Shown in pieces: positions 8,834 through 17,253 of a stretch of DNA of 32,258 nt. The DNA lies in the NCBI RefSeq assembly GCF_013386585.1, contig NZ_JACARO010000082.1, forward strand, positions 1 to 32,258. The letters are read 5' to 3'. Source of the DNA: Pseudomonas sp. P7548 (lineage in GTDB: Bacteria; Pseudomonadota; Gammaproteobacteria; Pseudomonadales; Pseudomonadaceae). The notes below the pieces were generated by a model. It made no database searches. It was not told the DNA's origin and was given only the letters and a program-made list of their open reading frames with translations. The first letter of the stretch is position 1; every line of letters begins with the position of its first letter. The translations under genes and the position numbers were made by a program.

Positions 8834-8945
8834 GCTGGCTCCTGTTATTTTTATCAGCCTGCGTTGTGCCGCCGTGGCGACGGCAAACGCTCTTGGTGGG
8901 AGCAGACTAGAACGTCCGGCGACGGCAATCAATATTTATTCCATA

Positions 8946-8973
8946 ATTATTTTTAGTGGAATATTTTTTCCAA
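8946..8973 (-). promoter_or_regulatory. Predicted sigma-70 promoter of the iol operon
   Basis: On the minus strand TTGGAA (8973-8968) and AATAAT (8951-8946) are 16 bases apart and resemble -35 and -10 boxes (AATAAT matches TATAAT at 5 of 6). It lies about 110 bases upstream of the iolC start, in the only A+T-rich stretch of the gap between iolC and the divergent regulator. Confidence 0.5.
8958..8971. promoter_or_regulatory. Candidate IolR operator, GGAA-N6-TTCC
   Basis: GGAA at 8958-8961 and TTCC at 8968-8971 are separated by exactly six bases. GGAA-N6-TTCC is the motif reported for RpiR-type IolR regulators of inositol genes in alphaproteobacteria. The site overlaps the predicted -35 box and spacer of the iolC promoter, so binding would block transcription. 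A third half-site, TTCCA at 8939-8943, lies beyond the -10 box. Confidence 0.6.
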
Positions 8974-9117
8974 TACACCACCTTGAAGGCTCTGCCCCGA
9001 CACTGCATCGATTCAGCAGGCCAGGCACGCCGTGATGCCGGGGTATTTTTTTGCGCCTACCCTGTAGACTTGCGCCACCCATCAGCGCATCAGACGAACA
9101 AGCCAGAAGGATTGCCC

Positions 9118-10026
9118 ATGTCCAGCACCGATCACGAGACCACCCTGGAAGGAACCATCGCCAGCCCTCCGATCAATGCCGAGCGCCTGTTGCAGCTGAT
9201 CACCGACGAATACGAAAGCCTGCCGCGCCAGCTCAAGCGCATCGCCAGCTACATGAGCCAGCAGAGCGACCGGATCATGGTCGACCGCATCAGCGACATC
9301 GCCCGCGAATGCGAGGTGCACCCATCTGCCATCGTGCGGTTCTCCCAGCGGTTCGGCTTCAGTGGTTTCAGCGAAATGCAGGCGCTGTTTCGCGAGGCCT
9401 ACACCCACAAGACCACGCCGGTGCAGAACTACCAGCAGCGCATCCGCAGCATGATCGCCAACAAGTCGCAGAAAGCCAGCGGCGGCGACCTGGCGCGGGA
9501 ATGTGTGAACGCCACCCTGTCCGGCATCGAGCGCCTGGGCCTGGAACTGGACGACGCGGCCTTCGAAAAAGCCGTGGACCTGGTGGTCAATGCCGACAAC
9601 ATCTACGTGGTCGGCGTGCGCCGGTCCTTCGCGGTGGCCGATTACCTGGTCTACAACCTGCAGCACACCAACAAGCGCATCCACCTGATCTCGGGCCTGG
9701 GCGGCAGCTACCGCGAGCAGATGCGCAGCGTGCGCGCCAACGACCTGGTGATCGCCATCAGCTTCACGCCCTACGGCAAAGAGACGCAGCACTGCCTGCG
9801 CATCGCCCAGCATCACCAGGCCAAGACCCTGATCATCACCGACAGCAACCTGTCACCCCTGGCCAAGCGGGCGAACGCGGTGTTGCTGGTGAACGAAGGT
9901 TCCTCGTTTGCCTTCCGCTCGTTGAGCGCCACCTTGTGCCTGTGCCAGGCGCTGTTCATCGCCGTGGCCTACCGCCTGGAACTGAAGGTGGACGAAATCC
10001 ACGAACAGGTCGGGTTCGACGACTGA
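9118..10026 (+). CDS. iolR: RpiR-family transcriptional regulator, probable inositol-operon regulator
   Basis: DNA-binding regulator of 302 residues, divergent from iolC. The N-terminal RpiR helix-turn-helix spans about residues 57-85 (ISDIARECEVHPSAIVRFSQ). A SIS sugar-phosphate-binding domain occupies about 130-275 (around NIYVVGVRRSFAVADYL and VIAISFTPYGKET). RpiR regulators of inositol genes are usually repressors released by a phosphorylated pathway intermediate such as the IolC product. The start at ATG 9118 is chosen over an open extension to 8956 because AGAAGG precedes it and homology-like sequence begins there. The gene ends 21 bases before a REP-derived hairpin that probably terminates it. 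Family and role are well supported by context; repression and ligand are inferred. Confidence 0.85.
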   Translation: MSSTDHETTLEGTIASPPINAERLLQLITDEYESLPRQLKRIASYMSQQSDRIMVDRISDIARECEVHPSAIVRFSQRFGFSGFSEMQALFREAYTHKTTPVQNYQQRIRSMIANKSQKASGGDLARECVNATLSGIERLGLELDDAAFEKAVDLVVNADNIYVVGVRRSFAVADYLVYNLQHTNKRIHLISGLGGSYREQMRSVRANDLVIAISFTPYGKETQHCLRIAQHHQAKTLIITDSNLSPLAKRANAVLLVNEGSSFAFRSLSATLCLCQALFIAVAYRLELKVDEIHEQVGFDD

Positions 10027-10047
10027 CGCCTGTCGCACCACGCCCCC

Positions 10048-10080
10048 TGTAGGAGCTGGCAAGCCAGCTCCCACATTTTT
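10048..10080. terminator. REP-derived hairpin followed by T5, between iolR and cusA
   Basis: TGTAGGAGCTGGC pairs with GCCAGCTCCCACA with only two bases between the arms (10048-10075), then TTTTT. The genes on either side converge here. It is a collapsed REP pair that has the form of a Rho-independent terminator for the plus-strand regulator gene. Confidence 0.7.
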
Positions 10081-10083
10081 GGG

Positions 10084-13000
10084 TCAGTGTTTGGCTTTAC
10101 GCATCAGGTAGTACGCCGCCGGGATGACGAACAGCGACAGCAACGGCGCCGTGAGCATCCCGCCAATCATCGGCGCCGCAATGCGGCTCATCACCTCACT
10201 GCCCGTACCGCCGCCCAGCAAAATCGGCAACAGCCCGGCGATAATCACCGCCACCGTCATCGCCTTGGGCCGCACCCGCAGCACCGCGCCTTCGCTGAGG
10301 GCGGCCAGCAGGTTGCCGTCCTTGCGTTCGGCCCAGGCGTTTTTCAGGTACAGCAGCATGATCACGCCAAACTCCGCCGACACCCCCGCCAACGCGATAA
10401 ACCCCACGCCCGTGGCCACCGACAGGTTGAAACCCAGCCAGTAGAGCAACCACACACCGCCCGTCAGGGCAAACGGCAGCGTCGCCAGAATCAACAGCGC
10501 TTCCTCCACCCGGCGAAAGGTCAGGTACAGCAGTACAAAAATGATCAGCAACGTGGCCGGCACCACCAGCTTCAAACGCTGATTGGCGCGCTCCAGGAAC
10601 TCGAACTGCCCCGAGTAACTCAAGCTCATGCCCGGTTGCAGGTGCACCTGCGCATTGATGGCTGCGCGCAGGTCTTTGACCACCGACGCCAAGTCACGAT
10701 CACGCACGTCGATGTACACCCAGCCCGAAGGCCGCGCATTTTCACTCTTGAGCATCGGCGGGCCATCGTTGACCTGGATTTTTGCCACCGTGCCCAGGGT
10801 GATCTGGCTGCCCTTCGGTGTGTACACCGGCAGGTCCCGCAGCGCCTGCACCGAGTCGCGCCATTCCTTGGGGTAACGCAGGCTGATCGGGAAACGCGCC
10901 AGGCCTTCCACGGTCTCGCCGATGGTCTCGCCGCCCACCGCCCCCGACACAATCGACTGCACATCGGCGATGTTCAGCCCATATTGCGCGGCAGCGGCAC
11001 GGTCGATGTCCACGTCGATGTAACGCCCGCCGGTCAAGCGCTCAGCCAGTGCCGAACTCACCCCCGGCACGCCTTTGGCGACCTTTTCCACGGCCTGGGT
11101 CACGGCGTCGATTTGCATCAGGTTGCTGCCCGCGACTTTCACGCCAATCGGGCTTTTGACCCCGGTGGCGAGCATGTCGATACGGTTGCGGATCGGCGGG
11201 ATCCAGATGTTGGTCAGGCCCGGCACCTGCACCACACGGTCCAGCTCCTTGACCAGCGCATCCGGGGTCATGCCGGGGCGCCATTGGTCCTTGGGCTTAA
11301 ACTCGATGGTGGTCTCGAACATCTCCAACGGCGCCGGGTCGGTGGCGGTTTCGGCGCGCCCGGCCTTGCCGAACACATGGGCGACTTCGGGCACGGTCTT
11401 GATCAGCCGGTCGGTGCGTTGCAGCAACTCGCCCGCCGTTTGCGTGGACAAGCCTGGCAACGCAGACGGCATGTACAACAAGTCGCCCTCGTCCAGCGGG
11501 GGCAGGAATTCCCCGCCCAGCTTCGACATCGGCCACAGCGCACTGGCGACCATCAGCAACGCCACCAGCAAGGTCATGCGTGGCCAACGCAGCACCGCGT
11601 CCAGGGCCGGCTGATAGAGCTTGATCAGGCCCCGATTGAGCGGGTTGCGCTGCTCATCGGGAATGCGCCCGCGAATCCAGTAACCCATCAGCACCGGGAT
11701 CAAGGTCACCGACAAACCGGCTGCCGCCGCCATGGCGTAGGTCTTGGTGTAGGCCAGCGGGCCGAACAGGCGGCCTTCCTGGGCCTGCAAGGTAAACACC
11801 GGAATGAACGACAAGGTGATGATCAACAGGCAGAAAAACAGCGCCGGGCCAACCTCCACCGCTGCCTCCGTCATCACCTTCCAATGCGCTTCACCTTTCA
11901 GGTCCCGTCCGGGATTGGCGTGGTGCCAGGCTTCGATCTTCTTGTGGGCGTTCTCGATCATCACCACCGCCGCGTCCACCATCGCCCCGATGGCAATCGC
12001 GATGCCGCCCAGGGACATCAGGTTGGCGTTGATGCCTTGGAAGCGCATGACGATAAAGGCGATCAGCACCCCCACCGGCAACGAGATGATCGCCACCAGG
12101 GATGAGCGCAAGTGCCACAGGAAAATCCCGCACACCAGCGCCACCACCAGAAATTCTTCCAGCAGTTTGTGGCTGAGGTTGTCCACGGCGCGGTCGATGA
12201 GCTTGCTGCGATCATACGTGGTGACGATCTCCACGCCGGGCGGCAGGCTGGCTTTGAGCTGGTCGAGCTTGACCTTGACCGCCGCGATGGCTTCCCGCGC
12301 GTTCTTGCCGCTGCGCAGGATCACCACGCCGCCCACCGACTCACCCTCGCCGTCCAACTCACTGATACCCCGACGCAGGTCCGGGCCCAACTGGATGTTC
12401 GCCACATCGCCGAGGGTGACTGGCACGTTGTTCGCGTCCAGGCGTAACGGAATGGCGCGGAAGTCAGCCAGGCTTTTCAGGTAGCCGGAGGCCCGCACCA
12501 CGTATTCAGACTCGCCCAGGTTGAGCACCGAACCACCGGTTTCCTGGTTGGCCTTGTCGATGGCTTCCTTGACCTGCGCCTGGGTGATCCCGCGACTGGC
12601 CAGCGCCAGCGGGTCGAGCTGCACTTGGTACTGCTTGACCTGGCCGCCGATGGTCGCGACTTCCGCCACGTTCGGCAGGGTCTTGAGCTCGAACTTGAGG
12701 AACCAGTCCTGCAAGGCGCGCAATTGCGCCAGGTCATGCTGGCCGGTGCGATCTACCAAGGCGTACTGGTAGATCCATCCCACCCCCGTGGCGTCAGGCC
12801 CCAGCGAGGGTTTGGCCGACGCCGGCAGGCGCGCCTGCAACTGGCTGAGGTATTCCAGCACCCGCGAGCGCGCCCAGTACAGGTCGGTGCCTTCATCAAA
12901 CAACACGTACACGTAGCTGTCGCCAAAGAACGAAAAACCGCGCACGGTCTTGGCCCCCGGCACTGAGAGCATGGTGGTGGTCATCGGGTACGTGACCTGG

Positions 13001-13188
13001 TTCTCGACAATCTGCGGCGCCTGGCCCGGGTACGGCGTGCGGATAATCACCTGCACATCCGAGAGGTCCGGCAAGGCGTCCACCGGGGTGTTCTGCACCG
13101 ACCAGATGCCCCACGCGGTGATGAACAGCGTGGCGAGCAACACCAGGAAGCGGTTGGCCACCGACCAGCGAATCAACAAGGCAATCAT
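10084..13188 (-). CDS. cusA: CusA-type heavy-metal efflux RND transporter
   Basis: Inner-membrane proton-driven pump of a copper/silver efflux tripartite complex. The 1034 residues match the HME-RND family. M573 (LYMPSALPG), M623 (LEMFETTI) and M672 (RIDMLATG) fall at the same numbers as the three methionines that bind Cu(I)/Ag(I) in E. coli CusA. D405 in GAMVDAAVVMIENAHK matches the proton-relay aspartate. These residues favour Cu/Ag over the Zn/Co/Cd pumps of the CzcA type. Its ATG overlaps the cusB stop as ATGA (13185-13188), so translation is probably coupled. Confidence 0.93.
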   Translation of the reverse strand: MIALLIRWSVANRFLVLLATLFITAWGIWSVQNTPVDALPDLSDVQVIIRTPYPGQAPQIVENQVTYPMTTTMLSVPGAKTVRGFSFFGDSYVYVLFDEGTDLYWARSRVLEYLSQLQARLPASAKPSLGPDATGVGWIYQYALVDRTGQHDLAQLRALQDWFLKFELKTLPNVAEVATIGGQVKQYQVQLDPLALASRGITQAQVKEAIDKANQETGGSVLNLGESEYVVRASGYLKSLADFRAIPLRLDANNVPVTLGDVANIQLGPDLRRGISELDGEGESVGGVVILRSGKNAREAIAAVKVKLDQLKASLPPGVEIVTTYDRSKLIDRAVDNLSHKLLEEFLVVALVCGIFLWHLRSSLVAIISLPVGVLIAFIVMRFQGINANLMSLGGIAIAIGAMVDAAVVMIENAHKKIEAWHHANPGRDLKGEAHWKVMTEAAVEVGPALFFCLLIITLSFIPVFTLQAQEGRLFGPLAYTKTYAMAAAAGLSVTLIPVLMGYWIRGRIPDEQRNPLNRGLIKLYQPALDAVLRWPRMTLLVALLMVASALWPMSKLGGEFLPPLDEGDLLYMPSALPGLSTQTAGELLQRTDRLIKTVPEVAHVFGKAGRAETATDPAPLEMFETTIEFKPKDQWRPGMTPDALVKELDRVVQVPGLTNIWIPPIRNRIDMLATGVKSPIGVKVAGSNLMQIDAVTQAVEKVAKGVPGVSSALAERLTGGRYIDVDIDRAAAAQYGLNIADVQSIVSGAVGGETIGETVEGLARFPISLRYPKEWRDSVQALRDLPVYTPKGSQITLGTVAKIQVNDGPPMLKSENARPSGWVYIDVRDRDLASVVKDLRAAINAQVHLQPGMSLSYSGQFEFLERANQRLKLVVPATLLIIFVLLYLTFRRVEEALLILATLPFALTGGVWLLYWLGFNLSVATGVGFIALAGVSAEFGVIMLLYLKNAWAERKDGNLLAALSEGAVLRVRPKAMTVAVIIAGLLPILLGGGTGSEVMSRIAAPMIGGMLTAPLLSLFVIPAAYYLMRKAKH

Positions 13189-14411
13189 GGCTGGGCTCCC
13201 GGCTGCATGTTCATCGCGGCTTCGGCGGGGGTCACGGTGATGCCCTTGAGACTGGCCTCCGAATCGAGCAGGAACTGCCCGGAGGCGACCACCTGCTGGC
13301 CTTCCTGCAAGCCGCTGACGACTGCGGTCTGGTCCTGGCTTTCAGCCCCCACGTGCACCTCGACGGGCCGGTAATGACCACCCTCCTCGGCCAGCATCAC
13401 CAGCACCCGCTTGCCGGTGCGGATCAACGCTTCGCTGGGCACCTGCAGCACCGGTTGCGCGCTACCTTGCGCCAGGCTGACCTGGGCCGTCATGCCGGGG
13501 CGCAAGGTACCGTCGGGGTTGGGCAGCTCGACGCGAACCTGCAGGGTGCGGCTGTCCAGAGCTGCGGCCGGCAGGATCGCACTGACCGTGCCGGTAAGCG
13601 TTTTGCCCGGCAAACCGACAAAGCGGCTCTGCACGCTTTGCCCCACGTGCAAGGCAGCGCCCTGGGCTTCGGGCACAGCGACCTGCAACCACACGTGATC
13701 CAAGCCATTGAAACGCGCCAGGGTCTGCCCCGCCGCGACCGTCATGCCCTCGCGCACCTCCAGGGTCTGCAACGCGCCATTCAACGGGCTGGTGACAGTC
13801 AACACCGACTGCACTTGGCCGCTGCGTTCCATCTGCGCGATCAACGTCGCCGGCATGCCACTCAGCTGCAGGCGTTGGCGAACCGCGCCGATCAGGCTGC
13901 CCTCACCGCTGCGGCGCAGTGCCAGGAACTCCTCCTGGGCGGCTGCCCATTCGGGAACCAGAATGTCCGCCAACGGCGCCCCGGCCTTGAGCACGTCCCC
14001 CGGCGCCCGGGCGTAAACACGCTCGACAAACCCCGCCGCCCGCGCCTGCACCACCGCCACGTCACGGTCGTTGAACGCCAGGGTGCCCGACACGTCCAGC
14101 GTGGTGGTGAGTACGCCCCGGGTCACCGGCGCCAGGCGCACGCCGATGTTCTGGGCCAGACGCGGGTCGATCTGCACCGCCGGCGTTGCCGCCGCTGCGC
14201 CACCGTCGGCGTAGCGCGGCACCAGTTGCATGTCCATGAAGGGCGACTTGCCGGGCTTGTCGAATTGCTGTTGCGGGTACATCGGGTCGTACCAATACAG
14301 CGCCTTTTTGTCGTCTTTAGCCGGTGCCGAAGCGGTGGGATGCAGCTGTGCCACCCCATAACCTGCGCCCAGCCCCAGCAGCACTAGCGCAGCCACGATT
14401 CGATTATTCAT
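13185..14411 (-). CDS. cusB: CusB-type efflux RND periplasmic adaptor
   Basis: Membrane fusion protein linking CusA to the outer-membrane channel. The 408-residue product has an N-terminal hydrophobic anchor or signal (about 4-22). A heavy-metal-binding domain follows at about 38-67 (YWYDPMYPQQ and GKSPFMDMQLVP), whose M44, M59 and M61 are plausible copper ligands. Then come barrel-sandwich and beta-barrel domains. ATG 14411 (MNNRIVAAL) is chosen because the signal begins there; it overlaps the end of cusC by 8 bases. In-frame upstream ATGs at 14426 and beyond lie inside cusC and would give an unusual N-terminus. Confidence 0.92.
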   Translation of the reverse strand: MNNRIVAALVLLGLGAGYGVAQLHPTASAPAKDDKKALYWYDPMYPQQQFDKPGKSPFMDMQLVPRYADGGAAAATPAVQIDPRLAQNIGVRLAPVTRGVLTTTLDVSGTLAFNDRDVAVVQARAAGFVERVYARAPGDVLKAGAPLADILVPEWAAAQEEFLALRRSGEGSLIGAVRQRLQLSGMPATLIAQMERSGQVQSVLTVTSPLNGALQTLEVREGMTVAAGQTLARFNGLDHVWLQVAVPEAQGAALHVGQSVQSRFVGLPGKTLTGTVSAILPAAALDSRTLQVRVELPNPDGTLRPGMTAQVSLAQGSAQPVLQVPSEALIRTGKRVLVMLAEEGGHYRPVEVHVGAESQDQTAVVSGLQEGQQVVASGQFLLDSEASLKGITVTPAEAAMNMQPGAQP

Positions 14412-15642
14412 TGGCAGGTTCCCCATAGGCGAAATACAGCTGGGCGCCGACCAGGGCGCGTTGTTCAAGGGCATCAATCTGTTTGAAACGGGCTTCGACC
14501 AACTCGCGGCGGGCGCCGACCACGCTCATCAGGTCAGCCTTGCCCGCCCGGTAACCGGCCAGGCTCAGGCGCACCTTTTCCTCGGCCAGCGGCACCAGGC
14601 TGTCCTGGCTGCGTTGCACCGCCCGGTCCAGGCGCTGGTATTGCGCCAGGTCGTCATCGAGCCTCTGCACATGCTCACGGGTGGCGGCTTCACGCTCGGC
14701 GTCCAACTGGTCCAGCTCAGCCTGCTTGGCAGCGATGCCAGGGTTCTGGCGGCGGCCGGGGAAAATCGGCAGGTCAAAAGTGAACTGCACGTTGACCATG
14801 TCACCGAACTCACGGCTGCGATGGCCGTAGTCGACTTCCCAACTCCAATCCGACGTCTTTTGCGCCTTGGCTTCCTGCAACCGCGCCTGGGCCTCGCGGG
14901 TACGCGGCGCGTAGGCTTGCAGCTCAGGGTGTTGGTGCAGGTTGTGGCTAAGGCCGTGGCTGTCGAGCGTCCAGTTGGGCAACGCACCGCTGGGGGCTTC
15001 ATTGGCGGCCGGGCCGATCCAGCGCTTGAGGGCTGCACGGGCCTGGGCACGTTGCTCGGTCAGTTCGTCTTCGCGCCCGTTCAGGTCGGCGGCTTCCTGC
15101 CGGGGAATCACCGCATCCGACGCCTGGCCACGCCCACCCGCCAGTTGCGCACGCACGCTGTCTTGCAGCAGGCGGTTCTGCTGGTAGAACGCCGGGAACA
15201 ACGCTTGTTTTTTCTCCACCGCATAGGCGCGAATCCACGCCTGGGCGGTGGCCTGGCGCACGTTCAGGCGTTCGATCCGCCCTTCGGCCGCCGTGCGTTC
15301 GACGGTGGCATCGGCCAGCTCGACCCGTGCCTTGCGCTTGTCGCGGCTGGGCACCTGCTGTTGGATGCCGATCATCTGTTGGGTCATGTCATCGCCATAC
15401 AACGTGCCGCGATTGGGCCCGCCGATGGGGAAGTTCTGCAGGCCAACCACCAGCTTGGGGTCGGGTAACTCGCCGGCCGGGATCGCCGCCTGGGTCGCGG
15501 CGTGCAGCTTGGCCGACTCGGCCGTCAACGACGGCGCGTTGTTTTGCGCCAGGCGCAGGGCGTCATCCAGGGTCAGCGCGCTCGCCAACGCCGGCCACGC
15601 CAGCACGCCCATCATCAGGGCGCGCAGGTAGAGGGGATTCAT
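14404..15642 (-). CDS. cusC: TolC-family outer-membrane efflux channel (CusC/CzcC-like)
   Basis: Outer-membrane factor of the tripartite copper/silver efflux system, 412 residues. A Sec signal peptide (about 1-22, ending PALASA) precedes LTLDDALRLA, the typical start of the first outer-membrane efflux repeat. Long helical segments rich in Ala, Gln, Glu and Arg form the periplasmic tunnel. No lipobox cysteine is present, unlike E. coli CusC, so it resembles the non-lipidated CzcC-type channels. An AGGA ribosome binding site precedes ATG 15642. Confidence 0.88.
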   Translation of the reverse strand: MNPLYLRALMMGVLAWPALASALTLDDALRLAQNNAPSLTAESAKLHAATQAAIPAGELPDPKLVVGLQNFPIGGPNRGTLYGDDMTQQMIGIQQQVPSRDKRKARVELADATVERTAAEGRIERLNVRQATAQAWIRAYAVEKKQALFPAFYQQNRLLQDSVRAQLAGGRGQASDAVIPRQEAADLNGREDELTEQRAQARAALKRWIGPAANEAPSGALPNWTLDSHGLSHNLHQHPELQAYAPRTREAQARLQEAKAQKTSDWSWEVDYGHRSREFGDMVNVQFTFDLPIFPGRRQNPGIAAKQAELDQLDAEREAATREHVQRLDDDLAQYQRLDRAVQRSQDSLVPLAEEKVRLSLAGYRAGKADLMSVVGARRELVEARFKQIDALEQRALVGAQLYFAYGEPANE

Positions 15643-15738
15643 GGTGAAGATTCCTGATCTGTTCCACTGCGCGCCACGTTATGCGGCCCACAGCAAGGTC
15701 ATCCCGAAAGCGGAATGAGGCTTGAGGTGCTACAGGAA

Positions 15739-16077
15739 TCAGGTACGGGGTGGGCGCCAGACGCCGGACGGCGTGCGGTCGGGGATGAAGTCCGAGGCGA
15801 GGTTTGCGGCCAGGGGATGGGCCAGGGTCAAGGGTGCCTTGAGCACCGGCATCGACAATTGCACCAGGCCGCCGGTCTTGCATTCCTGGCCGGGTTTGCA
15901 CGCCTTGCCGTGGTCGACGCCGCTCTGGCAGCAGTCGGGAGACATGTCGCTCATCAGGCGCATGTCGCTCATCTTCATCGGGCAAGGCTCGGTGCTCGAC
16001 GGCACACCCGCCATCCCGGTGAGGGGAAGCGTGAGGCTCAGCAGCATGACGAGGATGACACGTAGAAGGCGGCTCAT
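15739..16077 (-). CDS. Cys/Met-rich exported protein of the copper efflux operon
   Basis: Small protein of 112 residues, first gene of the cus operon, 96 bases before cusC. A hydrophobic signal sequence covers about residues 1-23. The next 45 residues hold five cysteines (32, 49, 50, 60, 66) and five methionines (34, 36, 39, 42, 45), including PCPMKM and a CC pair. This is a thiol/thioether-rich layout suited to binding Cu(I) or Ag(I). The C-terminal third is proline-rich without metal-binding residues. I do not recognise a named family. Its position, where other bacteria carry CusF-like chaperones, suggests a periplasmic metal binder or sensor; this is inference. No strong ribosome binding site precedes ATG 16077. 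Confidence 0.7.
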   Translation of the reverse strand: MSRLLRVILVMLLSLTLPLTGMAGVPSSTEPCPMKMSDMRLMSDMSPDCCQSGVDHGKACKPGQECKTGGLVQLSMPVLKAPLTLAHPLAANLASDFIPDRTPSGVWRPPRT

Positions 16078-16102
16078 GGGGCGCGAGTCTAGCCAAGCAC
16101 GT

Positions 16103-16119
16103 GTTAAGCCGCCATTAAC
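16103..16119. promoter_or_regulatory. Inverted repeat upstream of the copper operon
   Basis: GTTAA at 16103-16107 and TTAAC at 16115-16119, seven bases apart, lie 26 bases upstream of the first gene of the operon. This is where a metal-responsive response regulator might bind. No experimentally known motif is matched, so this is only a candidate operator. Confidence 0.3.
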
Positions 16120-16122
16120 AAA

Positions 16123-16211
16123 TGTGGGAGCGGGCTTGCTCGCGAAAGCGCCGTGTCAGCCAACTCATCAGTCGCTGACACACCGCATTCGCGAGCAAGC
16201 CCGCTCCCACA
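16123..16211. repeat. REP pair (REPIN), GTGGGAGCGGGC type
   Basis: TGTGGGAGCGGGCTTGCTCG at 16123 and its reverse complement ending at 16211 flank a 50-base centre that also contains GTGTCAGC and GCTGACAC arms. It separates the copper operon promoter from the 24-residue gene on the same strand and may end the upstream transcript. Confidence 0.9.
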
Positions 16212-16233
16212 GGGGACCGAGCCAGGCTCGGGA

Positions 16234-16308
16234 TCAGTGCATGAAGATCGCGATCAGGATGATGACCGGGATAGGCACACCGAGGAACCACAGCAGTAAT
16301 GAGCGCAT
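16234..16308 (-). CDS. 24-residue hydrophobic microprotein
   Basis: A very short gene, 24 codons plus TGA, with an ideal ribosome binding site AAGGAG six bases before ATG 16308. The product starts MRSLLLWFLG, continues with a VPIPVIIL core and ends IFMH, so nearly the whole chain is one membrane helix with a central Pro-Ile-Pro kink. It lies 15 bases after the stop of the four-helix membrane protein and is surely on the same transcript. I do not know a function; a small partner or regulator of that membrane protein is an inference from position. Confidence 0.65.
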   Translation of the reverse strand: MRSLLLWFLGVPIPVIILIAIFMH

Positions 16309-16323
16309 GATGTTCTCCTTGAA

Positions 16324-17217
16324 TTAACGTACGAAGTGTTCGGTTTCGACATACACCACGGCATCACGGCGGCGGCCGCCATAGGTAGCCGCGAAGCTGG
16401 CAAAGAACGCACCGATCAGCAGGGAAATGAAGGTCCACAGCGAGGTATAGGCGGCGACTTTTGCAGCGGTATCAGCAGCCTGCTTGGCTTTGAGCTTGGC
16501 GTCTTCCACGGCTTTGCGGGCGTCGCCATAGACTTTGTCGATACGCGCTTCGGCGTCGGCCTGGCTGAGGTTGGTGCGCTGGCTGATCAACTGGGCCAGG
16601 TAGGCGCGATCCTCTGGGGCCAGTTGGCCGTCGTTGGCGAGGGTACGGGTGAAGATGCGCGCGACCACGCCATGGGCGGCGTCATCGCTGACGGCAACCG
16701 GGCGGTCGTCGCGGAACAGGCTGTCGACGTAGTAGCCGAAGTCATCGCCTTTCACCCCTTGGGCGGCACTGCCGACGGCTTGGGCTGCGCCCGAAGCCAC
16801 ACTCGCACCGGCTTTCACGCCGCCACCGACCACACTGCTGACGGAGCCGACCACCAGCATGGCGGTCACCAGCGTGGCCACGGCCCAGGCCAGGAAACCG
16901 TGGGCGGTGTCGCGAAAGTACACCTCATCACCGTGCATATTGGCCCACTTCACGCGTAACCGGCCGGCGATGTAGCCGCCCAGGCCCGACGCGACAATCT
17001 GGGTGAAGGCCAGCCAGACTATCGTGGAAATGCCAAGCCCCTTGGCGCTGATACCGCTGTCGGCCCACGGCGACACCGCCGAGAAACCCAGGCCAAAGCC
17101 CAGCAATACGAGGATAAGGGACAGTGCCGCCGCCGCAGCGGCCCCGGCAAAGATCGCCCCCCAGGAAACCCCGGAGCGCGTGCTCGACTCTTGCAGCGTG
17201 GATGAGGATGTGATCAT
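16324..17217 (-). CDS. Four-helix membrane protein of unknown function
   Basis: Inner-membrane protein of 297 residues. Predicted membrane segments are about 17-48 (Ala/Gly/Leu-rich), 60-86, 105-131 and 256-279. Between the third and fourth is a soluble region with a Gly/Ala/Ser-rich linker (130-155), then a helical, charged stretch (about 195-250). That stretch includes LSQADAEARIDKVYGDARKAVEDAKLK (split as AEARIDKVYGDARKA plus flanks), which is coiled-coil-like. Similar proteins occur widely in proteobacteria and some databases label them PhnA-like, a label that does not imply phosphonate function. ATG 17217 follows CTGGAGT. It shares a transcript with the 24-residue gene. Function unknown. 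Confidence 0.75.
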   Translation of the reverse strand: MITSSSTLQESSTRSGVSWGAIFAGAAAAAALSLILVLLGFGLGFSAVSPWADSGISAKGLGISTIVWLAFTQIVASGLGGYIAGRLRVKWANMHGDEVYFRDTAHGFLAWAVATLVTAMLVVGSVSSVVGGGVKAGASVASGAAQAVGSAAQGVKGDDFGYYVDSLFRDDRPVAVSDDAAHGVVARIFTRTLANDGQLAPEDRAYLAQLISQRTNLSQADAEARIDKVYGDARKAVEDAKLKAKQAADTAAKVAAYTSLWTFISLLIGAFFASFAATYGGRRRDAVVYVETEHFVR

Positions 17218-17253
17218 TGTTGTTGTACTCCAGGCAGAAAAATAGTGTTACAA

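Noticed and set aside
6710..8956. A 748-codon plus-strand frame over iolC
   Set aside because: It is the antisense shadow of the kinase gene, with no recognisable domain and no ribosome binding site.
10087..12105. A 672-codon plus-strand frame over cusA
   Set aside because: Composition is dominated by His, Arg and Gln from the antisense of cusA codons; no domain is visible.
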